NCBI GenBank assembly: GCA_015060225.1
Contig: SUYX01000021.1
Coordinates: forward strand, 1-33,655
Source: Bacteroidales bacterium
GTDB taxonomy: Bacteria > Bacteroidota > Bacteroidia > Bacteroidales > UBA932
Length of the DNA stretch: 33,655 nt
Direction: 5' to 3'
In this document: positions 17,187-26,263 of the stretch, piece by piece
How the letters are laid out: each line of letters starts with the position of its first letter
How positions within the stretch are numbered: the stretch's first letter is position 1
Notes under the pieces: model-generated
Seen by the model: only the letters and a program-made list of their open reading frames with translations
Told to the model about the DNA's origin: nothing
The model's database searches: none
Program-made: the position numbers and the translations under genes

Positions 17187-17226
17187 AAAAAATGCATTAA
17201 ACTTTTTCAAATTTAATACATTTTTT
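17187..17226 (-). terminator. Hairpin with T run between dnaA and pepD
   Basis: On the minus strand a 15-bp stem (17212-17226 with 17187-17201, one G-U pair, 10-base loop) begins 1 base after the dnaA stop. It ends in an eight-T run that touches the pepD ATG. It is AT-rich, so strength is uncertain. It could terminate dnaA transcripts or occlude the pepD start. Confidence 0.5.
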
Positions 17227-18639
17227 CTATTGTTCCACTTTTAAAAGCTTTTCTATATCCGCAACATATTGTTTGAATGTCCTGTCCGTTGCTATAAGGT
17301 CACTGACAGTGTTGCAGGCGTGGAGTACCGTAGCATGATCTTTTCCTCCTATTTGTGTACCTATGGCCGCCAGGGACACTTTTGTAAGGCTTCGTCCCAA
17401 ATACATAGCAATCTGCCTTGCCTGCACAATCTCCCTTTTTCTGGTCTTGGAAAGCATAAGATCCCTGGTTATACCAAAATACCCGCAAACCGCATCCTGA
17501 ATCCTGTCCAGGGAAATCTCCTGCGAAACCGGACTGACAATCTTGTCTGTAAGCCTCTTGGCAAGATCCATTGTAATTGTCTCCCTGCATAATGTCGCAT
17601 GGGCAAGAAGTGAAGCCAATGTACCCTCAATCTCCCTGACACTTCCTACCACCTTTGAAGCAAGGAAAGTAAGCACATCTTCTGGAAGTTCAATACCATC
17701 CCTGAGGCTCTTGGCCTTAAGGATCTCCAAACGGGTATTGTAAGAAGGCGGGGTAAGCTCAACTGAAAGTCCCCATTTGAACCTTGAAAGGAGTCTCTGC
17801 TCAAGCCCCATAAGGTCTACAGGAGCCTTGTCTGATGTAAGAATCAGCTGCTTGCCGCTCTGATGCAGATGATTGAAGATATGGAAAAACGCATTCTGCG
17901 TCCCCTGTTTCTCTGCAAACTCCTGAACATCATCAAGAATGAGCACATCTATCATCTGATAGAAGTTGAGGAAATCGGTAAGTTTGTTCTTTACATTAAC
18001 GGCATCTATATACTGGGTCATAAACCTGTTGGCTGTAACATAAAGGACAATCTTGTCCCTGAAATTTTGGGCAATCTCAATTCCAATGGCCTGTGCAAGA
18101 TGTGTCTTGCCCAAACCTGAACCACCATATATAAAGAGTGGATTGAATGCATTTTTCCCGGGACTCTTGGCAATTGCAAGACCGGCAGAACGGCCCAACC
18201 TGTTGCACTCTCCCTCAATGAAGTTGGCAAAACTGTAATTGGGGTTAAGCTGCGGGTCAATGTCCAGTTGCTGCAACCCCGGTATCACAAAAGGGTTCAG
18301 CATAGTTGTATTCACCTGCGGCATTACAGGCTTGTTCCTGATTACCGTCTTCTCCTGAGCCGGCATGGTTACAGTTGAGTTTGCTATCACCTGCACTTTG
18401 TACATCAGCCTGGCATCATTGCCAATCTCCTTACGCAGCGCCCTGCTCAGCAAATCTATGTAGTGAGTCTCAAGATACTCCCTGAAAAACTCTGACGGAA
18501 CCTCAATGGTAAATGTACTCCCGACAAGGCTTACCGGTTTTATCTTGGCAAACCATGTCTCATACTGGTTGGGATTCAGCACCCCCTGAATCATCTGGAG
18601 GCAATTGTTCCATACCTGTATATGTTGGGTATTATCCAT
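17227..18639 (-). CDS. dnaA: Chromosomal replication initiator DnaA
   Basis: A 470-residue replication initiator. The N-terminal DnaB-interacting domain covers about 1-90 and a short linker about 90-130. The AAA+ domain has Walker A GGSGLGKTH (172-180), Walker B ILDDVQEF (234-241) and sensor II VREIEGTLASL (334-344). Domain IV (about 375-470) has the signature GGKDHATVLHACNT (431-444), which reads DnaA boxes. All key residues are present and the length is normal. The ATG at 18639 is preceded by AT-rich sequence without a strong Shine-Dalgarno. Flanking DNA within the window shows no cluster of DnaA boxes. Confidence 0.98.
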   Translation of the reverse strand: MDNTQHIQVWNNCLQMIQGVLNPNQYETWFAKIKPVSLVGSTFTIEVPSEFFREYLETHYIDLLSRALRKEIGNDARLMYKVQVIANSTVTMPAQEKTVIRNKPVMPQVNTTMLNPFVIPGLQQLDIDPQLNPNYSFANFIEGECNRLGRSAGLAIAKSPGKNAFNPLFIYGGSGLGKTHLAQAIGIEIAQNFRDKIVLYVTANRFMTQYIDAVNVKNKLTDFLNFYQMIDVLILDDVQEFAEKQGTQNAFFHIFNHLHQSGKQLILTSDKAPVDLMGLEQRLLSRFKWGLSVELTPPSYNTRLEILKAKSLRDGIELPEDVLTFLASKVVGSVREIEGTLASLLAHATLCRETITMDLAKRLTDKIVSPVSQEISLDRIQDAVCGYFGITRDLMLSKTRKREIVQARQIAMYLGRSLTKVSLAAIGTQIGGKDHATVLHACNTVSDLIATDRTFKQYVADIEKLLKVEQ

Positions 18640-18784
18640 TAAGTTGCGTCAATTTAAATTATGAATGTTTTGCTTGGGATTGCGGTACAAAAGTGATGAA
18701 AAAATTATTATAAAAAAAACTAAAATCTATTGTTTTTTTAGAAAACAGTATAATATGCAGAAAATCAGCACTAAAAATTTTAAC

Positions 18785-18815
18785 AAAAATTTAACCACCT
18801 GGCTATCAGGTGGTT
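18785..18815 (-). terminator. Terminator of the amidase-mlaD operon
   Basis: Arms 18793-18801 and 18807-18815 form a perfect 9-bp stem (AACCACCTG) with a 5-base loop. On the minus strand it is followed by a T-rich tail (complement of 18781-18792). It lies 52 bases after the mlaD stop. Confidence 0.85.
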
Positions 18816-18867
18816 ATATGCTAACTATCTAATAATCTACACTATACGAAATTCAGTCTCTTCCAAT

Positions 18868-19788
18868 TTAAAAGACGCTTACTTTAATGTATTTTTTAGG
18901 GTTTTCTGTAATGCATTTTACAAGGCTGTCAACATCCTCAACAAGCCCTGTAACTGCATTGTGAAGCGAATCCGACGACAGGAGTTTCCCTATTGACCCG
19001 TTCGGATCCTGCAATTTTTCCGAGAGTTTCCTCAAACTTTCAACAGTCTTGTCAAGTTCCGCTTTTGAAAGCTGGGAAGTAATCTCATTCACATTTGCCA
19101 ATGACCCCTCAATATTTCCTGCACTTCTGCCCAATCCGTCTGAAAGGGTCTGCAGGTTCTTCACCATCTCTTTAAGCTCAGGAGACATCTCCTTGAAATC
19201 ACTGCTTAATGCCACAGCATTTGAAAGGGTACGGTTAAGATTGGCCAAACTGCCCTGTATATTCTTGCGGGCCGCTGAATCGAGCATAAGGTTTACATTT
19301 TCCAAGGTCCTTCCCAATTCCGCCATAAGTTTCACAGCCTCATCCTTCAATGGAAGAATCTCGGCAGTAAGGGCCGTAACCATATCAGGAACAATTGCAG
19401 TAGAAAGTGTATCTCCATCCTGTGCATAAATATCTGAATCTCCAAGGTTCACCCTCATTGCCCTTGACCCCATGATATCTGCACTGTAAATCTCAGCCAC
19501 CGAATTGTCGGGAATATGAAACTTTGACTTCACCTTGAACTCAACCTCAAAACGGTCCTTCTCCATATCGTATTCAATTCCCTCAACCATACCTACCTTC
19601 AGCCCTTTAATGAAAACCGGGCCTGTAACTGTGAGACCGTCAACTGTCTCAAATGTTGCATAATAGGCAGTACTCCTGTTAAAAAGGTCCTCTCCTCTCA
19701 AGAAGTTGATCACCGCAAACGCTGCAATAAGTGTAAGCAACACAAACAAGCCTATTGCCTGCAACTTTGTCAATCTGAATTTCTCCAT
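18868..19788 (-). CDS. mlaD: MlaD-like MCE-domain lipid transport protein
   Basis: A 306-residue protein with one N-terminal membrane helix (about 9-29) and an MCE domain (about 42-117). A long helical, coiled-coil-like tail follows (about 135-295). MlaD-type proteins form hexameric rings in the inner membrane that pass phospholipids between membranes; the ATPase and permease (MlaF/MlaE) are not in this window. The start is 2 bases after the amidase stop, so the two are co-transcribed, which puts an envelope lipid transporter with a cell-wall hydrolase. The operon ends in the hairpin at 18785-18815. The family is certain; the exact transporter is inferred. Confidence 0.88.
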   Translation of the reverse strand: MEKFRLTKLQAIGLFVLLTLIAAFAVINFLRGEDLFNRSTAYYATFETVDGLTVTGPVFIKGLKVGMVEGIEYDMEKDRFEVEFKVKSKFHIPDNSVAEIYSADIMGSRAMRVNLGDSDIYAQDGDTLSTAIVPDMVTALTAEILPLKDEAVKLMAELGRTLENVNLMLDSAARKNIQGSLANLNRTLSNAVALSSDFKEMSPELKEMVKNLQTLSDGLGRSAGNIEGSLANVNEITSQLSKAELDKTVESLRKLSEKLQDPNGSIGKLLSSDSLHNAVTGLVEDVDSLVKCITENPKKYIKVSVF

Positions 19789-19790
19789 AT

Positions 19791-20969
19791 CTATTGTACA
19801 ATTTTGTTATCCCTTATATGTATCACAAAGGCTCCAGGAAAAGTTTTCCTTAGAATCCACATCTGCTCCACAGCTTCCTTTCTGGTTTTGTACCTGCCTA
19901 CATAGTACTTGTACAGGTTCCCCACCTTCATATGCTGCGCATCATCCCTTCCTCTCAAATCGTATGCCCCTTTTTCCAATTTCTTTCCTACAGATAAAAT
20001 CTGCACTGCATAAAAGTTGTCGGGAAGAGATTTCTGCGCCTGTTTCTCAGGTTGCGGTTCAAACTTGGATTCGGGCTGCACCTGAGGTTTTGGCTCCTGC
20101 TGGGGCTTCTGCCGCGAAGGGAGTTGCTCCTGAGGTTGCTGTGCAATTGATTTGTCCAGCACAGAAGATGCACTCTCCACACTTCCCTTATATGCCTTAA
20201 AGGCATTGAAAAGTTTCCTTGCAAACTGTTCCTGGCCATTTTTGGTTATAAGCACCGCACAATCCTTGGGATTTGAGATAAAACCTATCTCAGTGAGGAC
20301 TGCCGGCATTGTGGTTTTCCAAAGTACAAGAAGTCCACCCTGCTTCACTCCACGATTCACAGTAATGGGTCCCTTGGCAAACTGCTCCTGTACCTGGGCT
20401 GCATATCTTATACTCTGCTCCTGATGCACATTCTGCAAAAGGGAAAATATGATATATGACTCGGGAGAATTGGGGTTGAATCCCTCATATTTGGTCTGGT
20501 AATCATCCTCTATGACAATTACCGAGTTTTCTGTCTTACACACCTCAAAGTTGTCATCACTTTTATGGGCTCCCATGACAAATGTCTCGGTACCACGCGC
20601 CTGGGTAGCCTTTGCAGAATTTACATGTATGGAGATAAACAAGTCTGCCCTGTTTCTGTTAGCTATGGCAGCCCTCTGTGAAAGTTCTACATACTTGTCT
20701 GTACTTCTGGTATATATCACTTTAATCCCCGGATATGCAGACTTTATCATATTGCCAAGTTTCAAAGCTACGGAAAGGGTGATATTCTTCTCATAATACT
20801 TTCCGTTCCTGCTTATGGCCCCAGGATCCTTTCCACCGTGCCCGGGATCTATGACTACGGTCTTTATACGCATTACCTCCCCTACTCCCTGCGCCAGGAC
20901 ACAGAGAGGGAGCAGCAACAGAAATACTGCACACACAATAATATTTGGCAGTTTGGCTTTAAGTGGCAT
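19791..20969 (-). CDS. N-acetylmuramoyl-L-alanine amidase with C-terminal SPOR-like domain
   Basis: A 392-residue exported peptidoglycan amidase (Amidase_3). An N-terminal signal segment spans about 8-27. Zinc ligands are visible: H44 in VIDPGHGGKDPG, E60 and H115 in SIHVNS, with the catalytic E227 in TEIGFISNP. A long Pro/Gln/Lys-rich linker (about 270-315) leads to a SPOR-like domain (317-388) with AVQILSVGKK and YKYYVGRYKTRKEA. SPOR domains bind denuded glycan at the septum, so the enzyme probably acts in daughter-cell separation. It is divergent from lptD and co-transcribed with mlaD. The amidase assignment is firm; the SPOR call is by pattern. Confidence 0.93.
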   Translation of the reverse strand: MPLKAKLPNIIVCAVFLLLLPLCVLAQGVGEVMRIKTVVIDPGHGGKDPGAISRNGKYYEKNITLSVALKLGNMIKSAYPGIKVIYTRSTDKYVELSQRAAIANRNRADLFISIHVNSAKATQARGTETFVMGAHKSDDNFEVCKTENSVIVIEDDYQTKYEGFNPNSPESYIIFSLLQNVHQEQSIRYAAQVQEQFAKGPITVNRGVKQGGLLVLWKTTMPAVLTEIGFISNPKDCAVLITKNGQEQFARKLFNAFKAYKGSVESASSVLDKSIAQQPQEQLPSRQKPQQEPKPQVQPESKFEPQPEKQAQKSLPDNFYAVQILSVGKKLEKGAYDLRGRDDAQHMKVGNLYKYYVGRYKTRKEAVEQMWILRKTFPGAFVIHIRDNKIVQ

Positions 20970-20989
20970 ATTAGTTGCAAAAAAAGTGT

Positions 20990-20997
20990 TATTTTTG
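20990..20997 (+). promoter_or_regulatory. -7-like box for lptD
   Basis: TATTTTTG fits TAnnTTTG and ends 36 bases before the lptD ATG at 21034. No good -33 box was found. Confidence 0.4.
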
Positions 20998-21004
20998 CGT
21001 TTTG

Positions 21005-21012
21005 CAAAAGTA
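21005..21012 (-). promoter_or_regulatory. -7-like box for the amidase-mlaD operon
   Basis: On the minus strand this reads TACTTTTG, fitting TAnnTTTG, 35 bases before the amidase ATG. Together with the box at 20990-20997 it forms a compact divergent promoter region of 64 bases. Confidence 0.4.
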
Positions 21013-21033
21013 CAAAAAAATTATCCAATATAG

Positions 21034-23772
21034 ATGCATCTGAAATTGGTACACAATATAAAATATGTGGTTGCAGTAGTCATTGCATTGTTTTTTCTAC
21101 CTTTAGAAGGCAAATGTGACAGATACGGTTACCTGGATACCCTGAAGACAAGGATACAGAACCTTAGAGGACCTGCATCCGATACTCTGACACCCCTTCA
21201 GGATACCCTCATTACCGGCACAGACTCCACCGCATCCGATTCTCTTGTAAACAACAGCTCCCTGGAAGGGCCAATATTCTCTGGAGGAAAAGATTCCATA
21301 GTGAAGGATTTCAATGTTGACGGAAGAAAGATGATATACTACTACGGAGATGTTAAAGTCTCATATGGGGACATGGAGATTTCTTCTGAGTATATGGCAT
21401 TTGATGTGGATTCCAAAACCGTTTTTGCAAAAGGACTTCCTGATACAAGCGGCACCGTATTCGGCAAACCCAAAATGAAGCAGGGTGAGAAGACATACGA
21501 AATGGAGAGCGTTTACTATAATTTCAATACAGAAAAGGCGAAAATCAAGAATATGATTACCCAGGAGGCAGAGGGATTCCTCCACGGTACCTATATAAAG
21601 AAAATGCCTGACAACTCCATAAACATAGCAAAAGGCAAATACACCACCTGCGACCACGAACATCCGCACTTCTATCTTAAAATGACAACTGCAAAGGTCA
21701 TTCAGGATGAGAACGGAGGACAAAAGACCGTATTCGGTCCGGCCTATGTGGTGCTGGAAGATGTTCCTACCCCATTTGCACTGCCGTTCGGATTTGTTCC
21801 AAAATTTGGAGGAAGGGCAAGCGGTCTCCTTATGCCAACATATGGAGAAGAGGCTGCCAGGGGTTTCTTCATGAGAGGGTTGGGTTACTATTTTGTTTTC
21901 AGTGACCATTTTGATGTTGCAGCTACCGGTGACATATATACAATGGGATCTTGGGCCGGACAACTTAATGCCAGATACAACAAAAGGTACAAATACAACG
22001 GTACCTTAAGCATTGCGTACCAGAATGACCAGACAGGGGAAAAAGGACAGCCGGACTTCTTCCAGACAAAAAACTTCTCAATGCAGTGGAGCCACTCAAT
22101 GGATGCCAAGGCCAGACCGGGGACATCGTTCAGAGCATCGGTAAACTTCTCCAGCCCTTCGTATAACCAGTACAATAACCAGACGAATATACAGACCGCC
22201 CTGCAGAACCAGATATCGTCATCCATCTCATATGGAAAGACATGGACAGGCACTCCGTTCAGTTTGAGCATAAACGCACTGCATAGCCAGAACTCCCGCG
22301 ACAGCTCATATGCCGTAACATTGCCTAACCTTACATTCACTGTAAACAGGATATATCCGTTCAGGAGAAAAGAGAGGGTTGGTAAGGAGAAATTCTATGA
22401 ATCTTTTGCCTTCAACTACAATACTACTCTGGAAAACAAGATCAATTTCAAGGCAAAAGAGGTAAAGGAGCCTGATTTCTTCAAAAAGATGAAAAATGGA
22501 ATGAGACACAATTTCAGCATCTCACTTCCATCCTTTTCTGTGGCAAAATATATTCAAGCATCTCCTTCCGTCACTTATGGCATGAACTGGTACTTCACAG
22601 ACTGCGAGAAAGTGTTCAACCAGCAGACCCAAAAAGTAGAGACCATATATTCAGATCCGTTCAGCACATTCGGAATTACCCAAAACTTCTCTGCCGGTCT
22701 TTCATTGAGCACCCGCCTTTATGGAAAGTTTGTGTTTGGCAAAGAGAGGAAAGTGGAGGCCATAAGGCACATGGTGACACCATCAATATCGTTCAGCGTA
22801 CAGCCTGAAATGGGAACAACCGCCAACGGATATACACAATTGAGTTATGTTGACATAAACGGCATACAGCACTCTGTTACATACAACAAATATGAAGGAC
22901 AGACAAATTCTCCTCCGGGCAGAGGCAAGAGTGCATCCATGAGCTTTTCTCTGGGCAATAACCTTGAGGCAAAGATCAGGGACAGGAATGACACTACAGG
23001 TACCGGAGTGAAGAAAGTGAAACTGATAGACCAGCTCTCTTTTGGAGGATCTTACAACTTTCTTGCAGACTCGCTGAACCTGTCAAATATCTCAGTAAAC
23101 ATGAATACCACCATCTTTGGCAAACTGGGTTTGAATGTCAATGCCACATTTGACCCTTATGCCATAGATAGTCATGGAAAGAAGATAAACACATTCAATA
23201 TTGTAAAGGAAGGGGGATTCAAACTTGCCCGCCTTACCAATGCAAGTGCATCCTTTTCGTACTCATTCTCGGGTGAAGGTAAGGGAAGAATGGGGTCAGA
23301 CTATAAAGACCCCAACGCTGTCACGTCACAGAACAGCACCTACCAGAGAATATACCACAATCCTGTAACAGGAGAGTATATACCTGGAGGATGGGTATAT
23401 TATATGAGTCCGGAGATTCCATGGTCAATAAACATGAACTACAACTACAGCTATAACCGCAGTTACCAATATGCAAATGAAAAGCTCCTCACCAAGCATA
23501 ATCATATGATGACGCTTGGCTTGTCGGGACAATTGAGACTTACAGATGCCTTGAATGTAAACCTGAACTCAGGTGTTGATATGATGAAGATGAAACTTAC
23601 CACAACCCAGATGAGTGCCACATATGATCTTCACTGTTTCAGCATCTCCGTTTCGTGGGTTCCCAACGGACAATGGGAGAGCTGGAGCTTCAGGATAAAT
23701 GCAAAAGCATCTGCACTGGCAGACCTGCTTCAATTCAAGAAAAATGCAAGTTACTGGGACAACAGATTCTAA
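21034..23772 (+). CDS. lptD: LPS-assembly protein LptD-like outer-membrane protein
   Basis: A 912-residue exported protein. A signal peptide spans about 1-27, followed by a low-complexity Ser/Thr/Asp-rich stretch (about 47-75) and then an OstA/LptA-like jellyroll (about 85-220). The jellyroll shows YYYGDVKVSYGDMEISSEYM and a KYTTC motif (C206) like that of LptD proteins. The rest is a large beta-barrel (about 225-910) rich in alternating aromatic residues. LptD inserts lipopolysaccharide into the outer leaflet; LptE and the Lpt ABC parts are not nearby. In Bacteroidota this form is longer than average and lacks the disulfide pattern of enterobacterial LptD. It is transcribed away from the amidase-mlaD pair. 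Confidence 0.85.
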   Translation: MHLKLVHNIKYVVAVVIALFFLPLEGKCDRYGYLDTLKTRIQNLRGPASDTLTPLQDTLITGTDSTASDSLVNNSSLEGPIFSGGKDSIVKDFNVDGRKMIYYYGDVKVSYGDMEISSEYMAFDVDSKTVFAKGLPDTSGTVFGKPKMKQGEKTYEMESVYYNFNTEKAKIKNMITQEAEGFLHGTYIKKMPDNSINIAKGKYTTCDHEHPHFYLKMTTAKVIQDENGGQKTVFGPAYVVLEDVPTPFALPFGFVPKFGGRASGLLMPTYGEEAARGFFMRGLGYYFVFSDHFDVAATGDIYTMGSWAGQLNARYNKRYKYNGTLSIAYQNDQTGEKGQPDFFQTKNFSMQWSHSMDAKARPGTSFRASVNFSSPSYNQYNNQTNIQTALQNQISSSISYGKTWTGTPFSLSINALHSQNSRDSSYAVTLPNLTFTVNRIYPFRRKERVGKEKFYESFAFNYNTTLENKINFKAKEVKEPDFFKKMKNGMRHNFSISLPSFSVAKYIQASPSVTYGMNWYFTDCEKVFNQQTQKVETIYSDPFSTFGITQNFSAGLSLSTRLYGKFVFGKERKVEAIRHMVTPSISFSVQPEMGTTANGYTQLSYVDINGIQHSVTYNKYEGQTNSPPGRGKSASMSFSLGNNLEAKIRDRNDTTGTGVKKVKLIDQLSFGGSYNFLADSLNLSNISVNMNTTIFGKLGLNVNATFDPYAIDSHGKKINTFNIVKEGGFKLARLTNASASFSYSFSGEGKGRMGSDYKDPNAVTSQNSTYQRIYHNPVTGEYIPGGWVYYMSPEIPWSINMNYNYSYNRSYQYANEKLLTKHNHMMTLGLSGQLRLTDALNVNLNSGVDMMKMKLTTTQMSATYDLHCFSISVSWVPNGQWESWSFRINAKASALADLLQFKKNASYWDNRF

Positions 23773-23791
23773 ATACTAATTTATATATACT

Positions 23792-24172
23792 ATGGAAAAG
23801 AAAATTGTAGCAAGTCCAAAAGCTCCCAAAGCTGTTGGCACATACAGCCAGGCTGTAATTGCAGGTGACACCATTTATGTATCAGGCCAGCTTCCAATAG
23901 ATGCACAGACCGGTGAGTTTGTTCCAGGAGGCATTGTTGAGCAACTTCATCAGGTTTTCAAAAACCTTCAGTATGTTCTGGAAGAGGGCGGATACACATT
24001 CGCAGATGTAGTAAAGACAAATGTATATTTGTCTGATTTGGCAAATTTTGCCACTCTGAATGAGGTGTACGCAATGTATTTCAAGGAACCGTATCCTGCC
24101 CGCGTAGCATACCAGGTTGCAGCTCTTCCTAAGGGCGCACTTGTTGAAATAGATGTAATTGCTGCCAAATAG
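23792..24172 (+). CDS. ridA: Enamine/imine deaminase RidA
   Basis: A 126-residue member of the YjgF/YER057c/UK114 family, which hydrolyses reactive 2-aminoacrylate formed by PLP enzymes. The hallmark arginine R104 in YPARVAYQVAALPKGALVEI, with E119, and Y18 in GTYSQAV are present. The length is standard. It begins 19 bases after lptD and ends in its own terminator, so it may be read together with lptD. Confidence 0.95.
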   Translation: MEKKIVASPKAPKAVGTYSQAVIAGDTIYVSGQLPIDAQTGEFVPGGIVEQLHQVFKNLQYVLEEGGYTFADVVKTNVYLSDLANFATLNEVYAMYFKEPYPARVAYQVAALPKGALVEIDVIAAK

Positions 24173-24203
24173 AGATATTTCTCTTTTTAAAAAAAGAAAA
24201 AAT

Positions 24204-24236
24204 AAAGGGTAAAGGTCAAACTTTTACCCTTTTTCT
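24204..24236 (+). terminator. Rho-independent terminator after ridA
   Basis: AAAGGGTAAA (24204-24213) pairs with TTTACCCTTT (24223-24232) over 10 bp, followed by a T-rich tail. It lies 31 bases after the ridA stop. Confidence 0.8.
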
Positions 24237-24266
24237 TTTGTTTGTAGGAAAATAGTTTTAACTTTG
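24237..24266 (+). promoter_or_regulatory. Promoter of rho
   Basis: TTTG at 24237-24240 and TAACTTTG at 24259-24266, 18 bases apart, fit the Bacteroidota consensus with slightly short spacing. The -33 box begins at the end of the ridA terminator tail. The rho ATG is 70 bases after the -7 box, leaving a leader of about 60-65 bases. Confidence 0.55.
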
Positions 24267-24336
24267 TGATGTCTCAGGAGATCTACCTGCGGCATTCCCA
24301 ATACAAAATCCCGGATATTCATATCAAATAAAATAT

Positions 24337-26187
24337 ATGTACGACATAATGGAGTTGAGCAATAAAAGTTTGGAAGAACTTTATGTTATTGCTGAAAATT
24401 TGAATGTAAAAAGAGTAAAATCCTACTCAAAAGATGAACTTGTATACAAGATTCTTGACGAGCAGGCTATCCAAGGTGTAAATAAACCTATTCAGAAAAG
24501 ACAACGGAACAGGATTGTCAACCCAAAACTGGCAGTAAAGACAGAAGAGGTAAAACCAGCTGCTGAACCTGTAAAAGAAGTACCAGCCGTATCTGCAGAA
24601 AAGTCCTCTACAATTGAAGAACCTGTTTCTGGGACAAAAGCAGAACAAGAGCAGTCCACCCCTCATAAAGGGAGAGGAAGGCGTCCAAGACAGAAAATCG
24701 AGCGCACAAATACCCCAACTGAATCAGCTGATGCTCCTGCCATCCAATTGACTGAACCGGCTGTACAACCTGCACAAGAGAATCAGGTAGAGGTGCAAGG
24801 AGAAGAGAGCAAAGAAAAAGCACCGGAAAAGGGCCCTAAAATGAGAGGCAGAAAAAAAGGGAGCCACAACCGTCCAAAAGATGAAGAGCAGACAAAACAG
24901 GAAAACAGCGTAACAGAATCAGTGCATAAAGATGAAGGGGTAAAGGCACCTTCAACAGAAGAAGCACCTGCAGTTGCAGCAAAAGCCGAGTCTGAACCTC
25001 ATGATGAAAGGAGCGGACAAGAGAACCACGAAAACGGCAATAAAAAGCCTCAGCAGCCAAAAATTGAATTTGAAGGGATTGTAGAGGCCAGCGGTGTACT
25101 TGAAATAATGCCGGACGGATACGGATTCTTAAGATCTTCTGACTACAACTACCTCAATTCACCAGATGACATCTATGTATCACAATCACAGATAAAACTC
25201 TTTGGTCTCAAGACAGGAGACACCTTGTTTGGAGAGATAAGGCCACCAAGGGAGGGTGACAAGTACTTTCCGTTGGTAAAAGTAAACCAGATAAACGGCA
25301 GGAGTCCTGAATACATCAGAGACCGCGTTCCATTTGATTTCCTTACTCCTCTCTTCCCCGACGAGAAATTTGAACTTCTTGCAAACGGACACAACAACCT
25401 CTCTTGCCGCATAGTTGACATGTTCACCCCTATAGGGAAGGGACAGCGCGGACTTATAGTAGCACAGCCAAAGACCGGTAAGACAATGCTCCTTAAGGAG
25501 ATTGCAAATGCCATTGCAGACAACCATCCTGAAGTATATATGATTGTACTCCTTATTGACGAGCGTCCTGAGGAGGTTACAGACATGGCCCGCAGCGTAA
25601 AGGCAGAGGTAATTGCCTCCACCTTTGACGAACCTGCAGAGAGACACGTAAAAGTTGCAAACATTGTACTTGAAAAGGCAAAAAGGCTTGTAGAGTGCGG
25701 ACACGATGTCGTTATCCTACTTGATTCAATCACCCGTCTTGCAAGGGCTTTCAACACAGTACAGCCTGCATCCGGTAAAGTATTGAGCGGTGGTGTTGAT
25801 GCAAATGCCCTCCACAAACCAAAACGTTTCTTTGGTGCAGCCCGCAATGTGGAAAACGGCGGTTCGCTTACCATCCTTGCTACCGCCCTCACAGAAACCG
25901 GCTCAAAAATGGACGAGGTTATCTTTGAGGAGTTCAAGGGTACCGGCAACATGGAGTTGCAGTTGGACCGCAAACTTGCCAACAAGCGTATCTTCCCTGC
26001 AGTTGATGTAACCTTGAGTTCTACCAGACGTGATGATCTTCTTTACAAACCGGAAGATACCAACCGCATCTGGATCCTGAGGAACCACCTTGCTGACATG
26101 ACCAGCATAGAAGCAATGGAGTTTATGAAGGAACGCCTTCAGGGTACTGCAAGCAATGAAGAGTTCTTCAAATCAATGAACGGATAA
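24337..26187 (+). CDS. rho: Transcription termination factor Rho with long N-terminal insert
   Basis: A 616-residue hexameric RNA helicase that ends transcription. An N-terminal helical Rho_N domain (about 1-45) is followed by a low-complexity insert of about 195 residues (50-243) rich in Glu, Lys, Pro, Ala and Gln. The cold-shock-like RNA-binding domain (about 245-325) has the GYGFLRS motif. In the ATPase domain Walker A is AQPKTGKT (376-383) and Walker B is [16 protein letters not shown] (458-473), with [10 protein letters not shown] (483-492) in the Q/R-loop region. E. coli Rho has about 419 residues, so the difference is mainly the insert, which is typical of Bacteroidota. The insert holds two basic RGR patches ([10 protein letters not shown], 111-120, and RGRKKG, 170-175). 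It is a single gene ending in a strong bidirectional hairpin. Confidence 0.97.
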   Translation: MYDIMELSNKSLEELYVIAENLNVKRVKSYSKDELVYKILDEQAIQGVNKPIQKRQRNRIVNPKLAVKTEEVKPAAEPVKEVPAVSAEKSSTIEEPVSGTKAEQEQSTPHKGRGRRPRQKIERTNTPTESADAPAIQLTEPAVQPAQENQVEVQGEESKEKAPEKGPKMRGRKKGSHNRPKDEEQTKQENSVTESVHKDEGVKAPSTEEAPAVAAKAESEPHDERSGQENHENGNKKPQQPKIEFEGIVEASGVLEIMPDGYGFLRSSDYNYLNSPDDIYVSQSQIKLFGLKTGDTLFGEIRPPREGDKYFPLVKVNQINGRSPEYIRDRVPFDFLTPLFPDEKFELLANGHNNLSCRIVDMFTPIGKGQRGLIVAQPKTGKTMLLKEIANAIADNHPEVYMIVLLIDERPEEVTDMARSVKAEVIASTFDEPAERHVKVANIVLEKAKRLVECGHDVVILLDSITRLARAFNTVQPASGKVLSGGVDANALHKPKRFFGAARNVENGGSLTILATALTETGSKMDEVIFEEFKGTGNMELQLDRKLANKRIFPAVDVTLSSTRRDDLLYKPEDTNRIWILRNHLADMTSIEAMEFMKERLQGTASNEEFFKSMNG

Positions 26188-26208
26188 ATACCAACATACC
26201 ATAAAAAG

Positions 26209-26246
26209 AAAAGAGCAGGGTGGCAAATTTGCCACCCTGCTCTTTT
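26209..26246. terminator. Bidirectional terminator between rho and psd
   Basis: A perfect 38-base palindrome with 19-bp arms (centre AAATTT), starting in A residues and ending in T residues. It can terminate rho on the plus strand and psd on the minus strand, since both genes converge on it (22 and 18 bases away). Confidence 0.92.
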
Positions 26247-26263
26247 TATACCGGATCTGTCTG

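Noticed and set aside
25173-25985. Open frame of 270 codons antisense to rho
   Set aside because: It mirrors the conserved ATPase domain of rho; the serine/threonine-rich translation is typical of an antisense shadow.
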